From: Labyrinthula sp. Ha
Lineage: Eukaryota; Sar; Bigyra; Labyrinthulida; Labyrinthulaceae
Length of the DNA: 64,000 nt
Reading direction: 5' to 3'
NCBI GenBank assembly: GCA_015227615.1
Contig: JAALGZ010000019.1
Span: 620,001 to 684,000, forward strand
How positions within the stretch are numbered: the stretch's first letter is position 1; each line of letters begins with the position of its first letter. Positions 1-10,212 of the stretch are shown here, piece by piece. Made by a program: the position numbers and the translations under genes. Under the pieces are notes generated by a model. That model searched no databases, was not told the origin of the DNA, and saw nothing but the letters and a program-made list of their open reading frames with translations.

Positions 1-732
1 ACTCTTATAACCACTTGAACATTAAGAAGTAAACGCATTAATTAACATAAATGTCATTTCCAAAGAAATTTCTGAATAGCTAAAGAAATGAACGTCTTTT
101 ATACAGGCCTATTTGTCGATAATAATCTATTCACAGGATGCATTTTGTACAGGATAGGATCAAGCAATCAGTAACTCAACCAAAATTTCTAGGATAAAAA
201 TTAAGAATGAAATTAACAAGTTAAGCAGATGATTATAGTTAAAAACTTATAATCGGCAATACTATGTTCTTCATTTAGCAATTGTTACATGGCAACCTGA
301 ACGACGAATGTTCGTTCTTAGGTTTCAACTCTCGCACCTGAGGATACCTCACGCAAGAAACATATTGTCAAATGTATAACTAAAATATAATCATTATATT
401 TTTTTTATTCAGTTTTGTTTTAGCCTAGGTTCCCATAAACAACAAACAGAGATCCTAAAAATGGATTGCTCGTCCAGACTCGACAATAACAAAGGAAAAC
501 TGTAGATCATAAACCAAAACAGTATTTATCTAAATATATTAAGAGTTGAAAATAATATGATGTTATTTCTTATTTAACTTTAATTGTTATCATATTAATA
601 GTTTTGTCTTCCAGAATTCACTCCAAGATATACTTTCTATTATGGAAAATATATTCCATCCAATATATGTAGCAACCTCAGTATGGCATTACCAGGCAAA
701 TATTAAAAAATCCTGATTCCATTGTAAAAAAC
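1..732. other. Upstream non-coding region of the CstF-64 gene
   Basis: AT-rich sequence with stops in all frames and no motif I recognise. It must contain the promoter and 5' UTR of the CstF-64 gene that begins at 733, but no defined promoter element can be named from sequence alone. Confidence 0.5.
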
Positions 733-1390
733 ATGAGTCAACAAAATCAGCTCTCCACAGTATTTATAGGTAACATTCCATATGAAGTAGACCTTCCAAC
801 ATTGAAAAATTTTATGTCAGAGGTTGGTGAAGTAAAATCTCTTCGATTTGTGATTGACAAGGAGACTAAGAAGCCAAAAGGTTTTGGTTTTTGTGAGTTC
901 AACACTCCTGAAGAAGCTCGAGCTGCCATCATCCGTTTCGACGGTTTCACACTTCATGGTAGAAAAATTAAAGTGGACAGTGCAGATGGTACGAATAATA
1001 ACAATGCTTCACCAAATAACGCAAATAAAACTTCAAACTCTGCCATTGATGAAGAATTGGACACAATTATTTCTGAATTTGGCACTCAAGAACTCTGTGA
1101 AATTCTTTTAGGTTGGTTTTTTCTTTTTCTAGAACATTTTAGATTATAAACGGTTCATAAATGAAGATGCACACGCTGCTAAACGGCTACTTTTTCAACG
1201 CCCTGAGATCGCCCACGCTCTTCAACGGATAGTATTTGGTTTGGAGGGATTGAGGCAGAGAAAAGATGAAGCGGCACAACGAGAAAGAATTCTTCGGCAA
1301 GTAGTACAGTTAACACCAGAACAGATAATGAACCTCCCAGAAAAAGAACGGCAAAAAGTGATGGAGATCCTACGCGAACAGAATGCGTAA
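733..1390 (+). CDS. CSTF2: Cleavage stimulation factor 64-kDa subunit (CstF-64/Rna15-like)
   Basis: RNA-binding subunit of the nuclear complex that recognises the GU-rich element downstream of polyadenylation sites. I read it as join(733..1111, 1143..1390), 208 aa. Residues 9-85 are an RRM with RNP2 TVFIGNIP (9-16) and RNP1 KGFGFCEF (49-56). A short Asn-rich linker leads to the CstF hinge (about 107-160), which in the family binds CstF-77/symplekin. The C-terminus has the conserved helical domain containing LTPEQIMNLP and ending EILREQNA, matching the Pcf11-binding end of CstF-64. The 31-nt intron at 1112-1142 (GTTGG...TTTTAG) interrupts the hinge; without splicing the frame stops soon after. 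The protein is short because the Pro/Gly-rich and MEARA-type repeat region of animal CstF-64 is absent. The gene converges on the ankyrin gene with a 43-bp gap. Confidence 0.9.
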
Positions 1391-1433
1391 AAAATTACTG
1401 GTTATGGTCTTCAACTCCAAATTTTTATGTCAC

Positions 1434-2927
1434 TTAAATCTGCACAGCTTGGTGCTTGAGTGGGTTATCACTAGATGCACTCTCAATAATTTCTTTGGCT
1501 TCTGGATTCAAAGCAAGATCCGCAGCGGTCTTTCCATCAGAATCTTTTAACTCATAATTTGCCCCTTCTGATATCAATAGCTGGCAAATTCCCCCGTGAC
1601 CCCTTTCAGCGGCAAGCATAAGAGCACTCCTCTTACCCTTTCTAGTACTAGCATCCAACTCGGCACCTTCTTCAATTAAAGTCTGCACAACATCCATCTT
1701 CCCAAACTGTGCACCTTTCATCAAAGCAGTTTGCCCTTCCATATCTCGTAGATCAAAATTACACTTGTACAATAACAGAAACTTCACCATGTCAATGTAC
1801 CCTAGTCTACTTGCCTTCATTAAAGCCGTCTCACCAAATTCATCGGCGGCGTCCTTATCTAAGATTCCAGTTGTTTGTTTTTTCTTTGTCTTTGTGTGTT
1901 GATTCAAAAAGGATTCAACTTCTTCTAAAGCACCTGCCTGATCTCCATTAAGAACAAGCCTATGGTATTCCTTCACAAGTTCATCAGATTCAGAAACTCC
2001 AAGCAAATTCTTTTTTTCCTCAGCTCCTAATCCTCGCAGTTTAGCGAGTTCATGACTAGTGTCAGCTGGCAACCTCCTTTTTTGTAAATCCTGGTACTGC
2101 AGAGTAAGCAACCTTTTTTTCTTCTTTAGCTTCTCGTTCTCCTCCAGGAGTGGCTTCATCTCCTCGTCATTCGAATAATCTCGCTCTCCAGTTTCCAAAT
2201 CAGGATCTTCTTTCAACTCATCAAGCCCAGTGTTCTCATCTACTTCATCCAAAATGTTAATGTGCTTCTTAAGCGCTCTTTTGACCTTAAGATCCTTTGC
2301 CACTTCCAATGGAGTCAACCCATCTGAATCCTCAACTTTGGCATCACTTCCAAAACTCAATAACTCTTCAACAACTTCCAAATTTCCCGCCTCAGCTGCA
2401 AAATGCAACGCAGTTTTCTTAGTAAATGTGGTCTTTGCATCTCGATTAGCTGTTTTCACTAGATTCTTGACAATTTCCACTAGACCATACTTTGCAGCAA
2501 CCATCAAGGGAGTTTCTCCTGTATCATCGGAGATATCTGGACCAACTCCTCGAGACAAGAGACCAATAGTGAGCTGAGTTTTTCCTGATCTAACTGCTTT
2601 AAGAAGCACCGTTTCCCCATATTCATCCTGTACATCATACTGCTTTAGCTTAGCTTTAGACTGTTTAGCTAGGATTTTTCTGTTTTGGTCAATTATTGCA
2701 TCTGCTTCATCATACTTCTCCTGTAAAATCGTTGCGTGGATTAGATCGACAACTTCGAAATATTTTGACTTTTGATTTGAGGAGAACAGGCCTTTTAGGG
2801 TTTTAAATCTACCACCTTTTTGTTGAGGTTTCTTTTTTGGCTTAGAGGAAACAATTTTTGAAATATTACGCTCTAGTTGCTGGATCTCCTTCTTCAGAGC
2901 GTTGTTTTTATCTATGTATGTTTGCAT
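1434..2927 (-). CDS. Ankyrin-repeat / coiled-coil protein with an internally duplicated module
   Basis: Protein of 497 aa in a single exon starting at ATG 2927. Residues 1-25 look like a short coiled coil, followed by a Lys-rich basic stretch (29-50). Ankyrin repeats lie at about 103-220 (anchors DEYGETVLLKA, TGETPLMVAA, KKTALHFAAE, DGLTPLEVA). A charged region and second coiled coil follow (255-287), then another ankyrin block at about 363-480 (DEFGETALMKA, EGQTALMKGA, KRSALMLAAE, DGKTAADLA). Both blocks are preceded by a similar helical segment, so the protein appears to be a tandem duplication of one helix-plus-ankyrin module. Ankyrin blocks mediate protein binding; there is no catalytic domain, signal peptide or membrane segment. 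The specific role is unknown. It ends 43 bp from the convergent CstF-64 gene. Confidence 0.9.
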   Translation of the reverse strand: MQTYIDKNNALKKEIQQLERNISKIVSSKPKKKPQQKGGRFKTLKGLFSSNQKSKYFEVVDLIHATILQEKYDEADAIIDQNRKILAKQSKAKLKQYDVQDEYGETVLLKAVRSGKTQLTIGLLSRGVGPDISDDTGETPLMVAAKYGLVEIVKNLVKTANRDAKTTFTKKTALHFAAEAGNLEVVEELLSFGSDAKVEDSDGLTPLEVAKDLKVKRALKKHINILDEVDENTGLDELKEDPDLETGERDYSNDEEMKPLLEENEKLKKKKRLLTLQYQDLQKRRLPADTSHELAKLRGLGAEEKKNLLGVSESDELVKEYHRLVLNGDQAGALEEVESFLNQHTKTKKKQTTGILDKDAADEFGETALMKASRLGYIDMVKFLLLYKCNFDLRDMEGQTALMKGAQFGKMDVVQTLIEEGAELDASTRKGKRSALMLAAERGHGGICQLLISEGANYELKDSDGKTAADLALNPEAKEIIESASSDNPLKHQAVQI

Positions 2928-5900
2928 GTTTGTTGTGTTGTTTTTCTATGAAGTAGAACGGATTTATTTTGAAAGTGGGATTGATAAATTACTGACGTGG
3001 CATTCAGAGACAAATATTAATTGCCCAAAATGATATTTGTACTAGATTTGTAAAATAGATACAAGTAAGGAAAATATCCGGGATAACTATGAGGTTCTCA
3101 AAAAGAAACTACAAGTCTTCAAGTAATATCTTGTTTGATAATACAAGTATTTGCCTAATTTGAGAACTCTTGATACTTAACTAAAGATTGTTCCCCATTA
3201 GAAAATCTTCAGGTCGGTTCTCAAACGGGAACCAAGGCCACCAGGAAAGTTTTTACAAACGAAAGTACAAAGTTGGCAGTTGATTCTAAGAATGATTTTA
3301 TGTCTTTGAAAGAATGGGTTTTGAAAACTTGGTTTGGGTTTTCCCAGTATTTTAAAAATCAGAGTTGATTTTTTTCTTGCTCTCTGTAGTTAAGACAACC
3401 TTTAAACAGAGAAAAAGAGAATAATGTCTTTCTCAAACAAAGGATGGCCCCAAAGAGCTCGTGGGCAGGATCAAATGAATCCTAACCTATCATTGTTACA
3501 ATAAAATATTCAGTAGATATACATTCTTGTGGATCTCAGTAGAAACAAGCCAAGATTTGTAGTAGAACTCCCATTTCGTTATCATAAATGAAGCACCATA
3601 TTCACTATTTCTAGGATTAAAAGTTAAGAGGATATTTATCTTATATCTGGTGACAGCACTTTGCAAACTAGACATAATTCAAGTGTTTATAGACAGAAAA
3701 TATTATTCATCAAACATTTACTCCTGGTACAAGACAAATCTTCCAAACAATGTTTATACAGAGCAAGCGTTGCCAGTATTGAGGTTATATTCTTCGAATT
3801 AACCAACCACGATTATTATTGGGATAAACTAAATTGACTTGAGTTACGAAAACTCGATAAATACATATTTACAATATAAAATCAAATTAAAGCACCTTGC
3901 TGTACTTCAATTTTGAAAAGTCAGGTCCAATATTAGAGCCGATTACGGAGGTTTCATCTTGTGAAATGGTGTTCCTGAAAGAAATTGACCTTTCTATGTG
4001 AGAGGATCTTTTGTATACTAATAGAGCTTAATCTAAAGAAAAAACCATCTCTGACAATAGCCAGTAAACAGTAACCCATCTGTATTTAAATACTCATGAC
4101 ATCAAAACTAATTTTCTGATAACCAAACTTTCAAATAAATTGAAAGGACTTACTGTCTTTCATCTACTGGACGAGGACTTTTCCATACATCAATAACTAT
4201 ATGTCTCTATCTCTAGTGCCTCGTAGCAAGTGTCACTATATATTTCAATTCAACTTTGTTTCAAATACCTCGATGAATTGTGCTTAGGATATAGACGCTT
4301 ACATAGAGACAATATTAGTTGCAAGAAAAGATAATATCCTCGTAAAATAAGTTTGAATGAGATTTATCACATTAAATACGTTAAATACGGATTTATTCCT
4401 GTGACTGCATAAGTGAAGACATGTCAGCTCGTGTGCTTTCAAAACTACGAAAAAAACCAATGCTTCCGCTTGTTCAGAAGAATCTGCGTCCACTTGGCTA
4501 GGGATTACGCCGTGGTATGACAGCGATAAAAACTAGTTGAAATATTGTTGGTGCCAGTGGGATTGGGTTCATTATGTTCTTTACATTAGTATAATTATAT
4601 ATGCTGGGAAGAAACTTAGTTGTTGACTTTGAGACACTTTACTAGAAAAATTTGACTTTCATGTTTCTAGGAGGATGGTAACATACTATCATTTATTAGC
4701 ATAAGATGAAGTCCTACAACACAGCACTCTGTGAGAAATTTTAGATTGCCAGAACATTAGCATATCTTCTTAGTGGGACAAGTCAGATGACATGTGTATT
4801 TTAATCAAAATTCTGTTCTTGAGTGATATCTTAAAAGTGGCAGTAAGTAAACATTAAGGATTCGAAAAAAATCGTAGCAGCATCAAGGTCACAGAGTAAT
4901 AATCAATAGCGGCTGAATTTGAGTCTATTATCTAACAGTTTCTACTAAAAGAAGGAAATAGCTTTAATTTGAAAGCATAAACAGCTGGGTCATGACCTTG
5001 TTTTCTTCAAAGTTGTCATCACGTAGTGCTATATGCTTAGGGCCTAAGCAAACTCATACGCCATCATCTGTTGATAAGAAATATATTGTTTATCAATAAA
5101 ATTCTGCGACTACTTCTCGTGCTATCATAGAAACAGGAAACTTTCCATACAGTCCACAAAGCATTAATAATGCATAATAAGAAGTATTAGAGGTTTGAAC
5201 TAAAGCTCCAATGAGCGAAACCACAATAACACGTATGAAAGCATATTCATGGCAATGATCTTAATATTTCTCAATTTTCTTAGGAAACATATCGGAGTTA
5301 TTTAGTTGAACTAAAGCAAAAATGAATATTTTCTGTGTGAAATGTCATTGGTATTGTCTTCTACCAGCTGCAAAATTGTATAAAATTCTTGAAAAATTCA
5401 GAAAGAAATATTGGCGTTCAAGAGTGAAAGCGCTAATAGGTACAATATGAACTTTGTTGTTCTTTCTTTGAGAATAGCACGGCTACAACCTCAGAAGGCA
5501 TTCTAATTTGTTTAACTCACGATATATTTAGCTTTTATAAATTTAAGATTTTGTGCTAGTCTCATTAATAATTCTTATTGGTCACCTTTAATCAACCACG
5601 AAAGACAGGTCTTTGTATACTGAATCTCATCTGTTTACCTAACCACTTCCGAGTCTTCCTGTAAGTCATATGATGGTTCTACTTATCCTTAAGATTAGAA
5701 ATCTAAAAGCCCAGTGTATTTATCAGATCCCAATCATCACAGGAGAAATTCCGAGTTTACATATAGGGTTCGAAGCAAAATTTGAGTTATTATAATAAAG
5801 TGATGTTTTTATAAAGACTCTTGCTCTTACACTCAGAATCAATGCAGCTGTCAAGTAATAACTAATGACTCTTATGAAATCTAAATCCAAATTTCGTTGC

Positions 5901-7963
5901 AACTCATTTACCTAAAAGAGTCACATGACGACAGCTCTTTTTTCCACCAGGTTCCGCTAAACCTGAAATACTACACCATTTTTAAAAGCAGGATACGTTA
6001 TCTGCTTTTCCTGTACAACTTTTCTACACATATTGAATCAACATATTGCTAATATCTCCCAAGTCAATAAATGTACTGTACTCAAGCTAAACTATATGTG
6101 TGTTATCTTGCTTCCTTTAGTTGTTTAAATAAAAGAATTAATTGGTTATTGTAAACAGCATACTAGACCGGTTCAAATAAAAACAGCTTATCGTGCAACT
6201 TGTTCTATACTGCTAATGTTAAGACTAAATGTTACTGGTGCCCATTGAGAAAAACTGTTTGATAGTGAGTACTAGAATTTGGTAAATAGTTCCGCTAGAT
6301 AATCGATTTTAGATCTAACACGCATATTACAGTGATATTTTTTTGCTGAAGAAATTTTATATCACATTTCAAGCCCAGCTTAAAAATGCTTGCTTTACGA
6401 ATAAACTTCTATCTAAGAATTCCTGCATTATAGAGCAAATGACGTTATCTTGATTCTTCTACAATATTTAAAAGACATGTCCATTTACTTTTCATAAGAG
6501 AATAGCTCTTGCACACATCTTCTCTACGAGGTACATCTAGTGTAAGTACTTATTATTTTCTTTGTAAGAGGAAAGGGTGATAAAATAAGGCTTTCTAGTG
6601 CGGAAAATATGTTTCCTATGGTTTTGAGAAGGATGTCGGCAAGTCTATAAGAACATTTAACTGTGACTTCAGGATAATAGAGCTAAAATGTACCTGTAGT
6701 GAAGTATGTCGCGGGGAGATGAAACCATAATATTCTTTTAATGCCTCCTACCCCGCTCAGGTACTGCAGACCTTCCTACAATCTACAATACTTCAATTCA
6801 AGATCATTAGCTGTAACTATCTTTGTAAGAACCAATACTAGTGCTATAATCATATGGCAGGAAAGTTAACCTACAAGTATAATTCCAAAGAATTTTCTTT
6901 TGAGGAGGTATGAGCTAGGGTAACAACTCCCAGAAAACCCATGAGAAATACTCGACTTTCAAAGGTTATTTCATAATAGTTTCTGTATACTATTCTTACC
7001 TATGTTTCTTCAACCCAAAAAATTCTAACCCAGAATTGAACTCTACAATATATAAGATTACAAATCAATATTGTTAATTATCAACCCTACATAAAATCAT
7101 CATACTTACATGCTAACCAAAGCTTCTAGTTTAGAAGCATGACAGTAAACTTATCCAGTTTGCAAGAAGCAACCGATTCTAGGGAACTAATATGGACCGA
7201 TGGCGTGCGAGAATATGATGAGACTTGGATTTCTCACAGCCAGAAAATATATTACTCACGGAAAAATTAGAGAGGGAGGGGCTGAATTACCACATATATA
7301 TATAAGGAGAGAATGGACTAATGCTAAAGGCTTTGTATGGCCTAAGGCTTAGAGAATTAAAAGCCCCAATACAAAAAGTGCGTAAATATGTTGTAGTGGT
7401 AAATCTGGGCTATTATTGAGAAAATTGAGGCCGAAGTGAATTTCTTTGTTGCCTCCAATCTACAGGAACAAATGGTTTGCATAGATATTAGAGGGAGATA
7501 TTGAATTAGGTCATTTTTTTTGGCTATTACCTCACAGGGTAAGCTCCTATACCAGAGAAGAAATTGAAACAAATCAATGAAATATAGCTTTTAAATTTGA
7601 ACAACTTCTGGCCCATTCAGCTATCTACGCGTCTGGAGTGCTTGTTTTACCAATCCTTGTCTTTTTAATAACCTCTACTCGTAATTTATGTCTCCTATAC
7701 AACCCAAGAACTGCTCTCCTCCGTAAATATCTATTTCGAATCTGCAATTTGGGTACTCTAGTAATTAAAGAACACACCATGATTCATATATCCAAGCAAT
7801 GAACCATAATATCTAGTAAATCCAAGCAGCTTTTAGCTGAAAATTATTTTTTTTACTAGATGAAAATTTACCTCAATTTTTTTACCTCATATAAAAAAAA
7901 CATACTTAATGAAAAAACTTGTAAATCAGTTAAATATATCCCTTATAGTTTAAATATCAGGAA
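2928..7963. other. Long gene-poor AT-rich stretch
   Basis: About 5 kb with frequent stops in every frame. The longest open stretches (60-70 codons) are what this base composition gives by chance. I found no protein motif, tRNA, LTR pair or clear TIR element here. A multi-exon AT-rich gene with tiny introns could hide in such DNA, as the Roco gene N-terminus does, so absence of genes is not proven. Confidence 0.5.
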
Positions 7964-9357
7964 TTATAAGTTGCTTCCAAGTGGTGCAGAGAAATCAACC
8001 AATGAAGCAAGAATTCCTTGACATTGCTCTACAGTCATATATACTGGTACAGGATATCCAATATCAAGGAGAGTTTGCAAGAATCCCATATCTCTAAACT
8101 CAAATGCACATCCATGAGCTTCCTTAATTGCTCTAAGAGCAACAGTTTCAACTAAATCCAAACTAAATCCTTTCACAACTTTTGGAATTCCCAACTCATC
8201 ATTCAAAGATTTCACAGCAGCAATAAATTTTCCTGCCATAACTTTATTACTCAACTGATTTTTTACCTCATCCGATAAACTCTCATACTCTGGAATCTTC
8301 GTATACAAATATGCTAATCTCTCCATAACTAATTCGTTTTCCGATGCAAAATAAAAATCTAAAAGCTTAGGCAAAACCATTGCATTTCCAATTCCATGCG
8401 GCGTATGAAATAATCCTCCAAGCTGATGGGCAATTGCATGTACGTATCCTACATTCGCTCTAGTAAAAGCAACTCCAGCCTCATAACTTGCAAGCAGCAT
8501 CTGCTCTCTAGCTTTTAAATTAGCAGGGTTATTATAACACTCAACCAAATTACGAAATATTTTCTCGACTGCTCTTCCTGAGAACTCCTTTGTTTCTTGA
8601 ATACTCCATTGACCAAGAAAACTTTCTACAGCATGAGTTAGCGCATCAACACCTATGGATTATGTATAAGAAAGTTTATACCTGTAGCTGCAGTCATCCC
8701 CTTTGGAAGTGTTTCAAGCAACTTTGGATCAAGAACAGCATATTGAGGAACAAGTAGAACATCTACTGCGTAATACTTCTTTTTAACTTCTGGAAAACTT
8801 ATCACAGCAGCAGATGTTGTTTCACTTCCAGTTCCTGCTGTTGTTGGGATAGCAATCATAATCTCCGGTTTGAACTTCGGACTCACCCCTCCAATCCCCA
8901 TAAACTTCTTTGCATACCCAACTTTATCCAAATTTGCTTTATCTACTTTACAGCGTTTCACATCATCAATAATAAGGTTCATCAACTTCATACAATCGAT
9001 ACTCGAGCCACCTCCGAAACCAATCAAGGCACCACATCCTTTTTCCAGATATATCTTGGCTCCTTTTACAGCAGTAGCAGCTGGTGGATCAGGTTCTATC
9101 TCAGGAAACACTTCTACTTTTATTCCATTGTCTCTCAAATTTTTGGTGCAATTACCGAACATTTCGGTAGTTGCCAGAAAGTTATCCGTTACAATCATTA
9201 CCGAGGAAACGTTGATTTTCTTCAAGAGAGAAGGAAGATCAAGGAGAGAATCAACGCCAGCAAGAAGCTCAGGGCGTGGAATCTTGGTATAGGTTTGTGT
9301 GATATATCCTAGGTTGGTTTTAATGTACCTGGCCCAACTTGAATTGATTGTTGTCAT
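7964..9357 (-). CDS. Iron-containing (group III) alcohol dehydrogenase
   Basis: NAD(P)H-dependent interconversion of aldehydes and alcohols, typically cytosolic and often the terminal step of ethanol fermentation in anaerobic protists and bacteria. It is read on the minus strand as exons 9357..8682 and 8652..7964, 454 aa, from ATG 9357. The N-terminal Rossmann-like domain carries GGGSSID (115-121, pyrophosphate binding) and PTTAGTGSE (171-179). The C-terminal domain keeps all four metal ligands: D228 and H232 in GVDALTHA, H297 in VHAIAHQLGG and H311 in PHGIGNA. The 29-nt intron (8653-8681, GTATAA...CCATAG) falls just before GVDAL and its removal restores the family motif exactly. Length and motifs match bacterial-type Fe-ADH, a family often acquired laterally by anaerobic protists; lateral origin here is inference. 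It shares its 5' flank with a possible divergent small gene at 9916. Confidence 0.95.
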
Positions 9358-9447
9358 GTTTTTCTTTTTTCGTTTTTAGTTTTGATTCGCTTTTGGTCCG
9401 ATCTTTTCCTCGATTTTGGTTTGAAGCTTTATTGAAATGGAAAGAAT

Positions 9448-9591
9448 GATAAATCGATAATGATAGCTCTATCATAAATCTCTCAAAAGTACCTTTTCCT
9501 TGATGATACTTTATCGATAAATATCCTCGTAACAGTAACGTAATTTTATCAATAACGGTACAATAATGTCGATATTTTATCGATAAATGAA
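9448..9591. promoter_or_regulatory. Cluster of ATCGAT palindromes upstream of the alcohol dehydrogenase
   Basis: Three related sites lie about 90-235 bp upstream of the dehydrogenase ATG: AAATCGATAATG near 9454, and TTTATCGATAAAT near 9511 and 9574. The last two sit in an imperfect inverted repeat about 90 bp across. Other TTTTATCA(A) words surround them. This could be a binding-site cluster for a shared promoter of the divergent 9357(-) and 9916(+) genes, or a decayed TIR element. Function is inference. Confidence 0.3.
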
Positions 9592-9915
9592 GTTTTTGAT
9601 ATATTATCAATTAAAATTTTCCGAGGAGATTTTATCAAGAGACTATTGTTATTACGATAGTTGTGGATAATATTTGTCGATTATATGGATATTCCCAGCG
9701 GAAATATGTATTAAAGAATCTTTGTAAATCATAATGACGTGGCAAAGAAAAATTGAATAGAATAATTCTATGAAGTTACAACTTATCAGGTGCACTTTTA
9801 TTTTTGTACAAGGGAAAGGAAAACAGGAGATACAATTGTTTATGTTTGGAAAAATAAAAAGAAAGAAGTGAGTAAAGTTGTTGATGTATCTTGTTGCCAA
9901 TGTAGCTTTTCCAGA

Positions 9916-10212
9916 ATGAGATCCTTTAGATTCTTAAAGTTTAGGCTTTTAGTTGTTTTTGTTGCTTGGACACTAATCAGAATAATTATTTTTTCTTTTG
10001 AATATAACTTACCGGTATCTATGCGCATAATTATTTTAGTTTTGCTTTTTATAATCTCAAACTGGCGATTGAAAGAGCGATTTAGGTGTCTAGAGCGGCT
10101 AGTAAACTACTTGTCAAGAAAAATCTGTTATTCCCCTCTCTTTGCTTGGTTTGCTGCTTTCTCAGTTGCTAAGCATAAAGGACCATGTGTGTTTTTTAGG
10201 CATTGGATTTGA
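9916..10212 (+). CDS. Possible small membrane protein (unrecognised)
   Basis: Open frame of 98 codons from the first ATG (9916); the same frame stays open upstream to about 9790 without another ATG. The product is basic and very hydrophobic, with likely membrane segments at about residues 10-28 (FRLLVVFVAWTLIRIIIF) and 36-51 (MRIIILVLLFIISNW), then a Cys/Arg-rich tail. It is divergently placed about 560 bp from the dehydrogenase start. I recognise no family. In DNA this AT-rich a T-rich open frame can look like membrane segments by chance, so this is a candidate only. Confidence 0.3.
   Translation: MRSFRFLKFRLLVVFVAWTLIRIIIFSFEYNLPVSMRIIILVLLFIISNWRLKERFRCLERLVNYLSRKICYSPLFAWFAAFSVAKHKGPCVFFRHWI

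Noticed and set aside
9320-9610. Minus-strand open frame overlapping the alcohol dehydrogenase start
   Set aside because: It overlaps the well-supported dehydrogenase N-terminus in another frame and has low-complexity composition.
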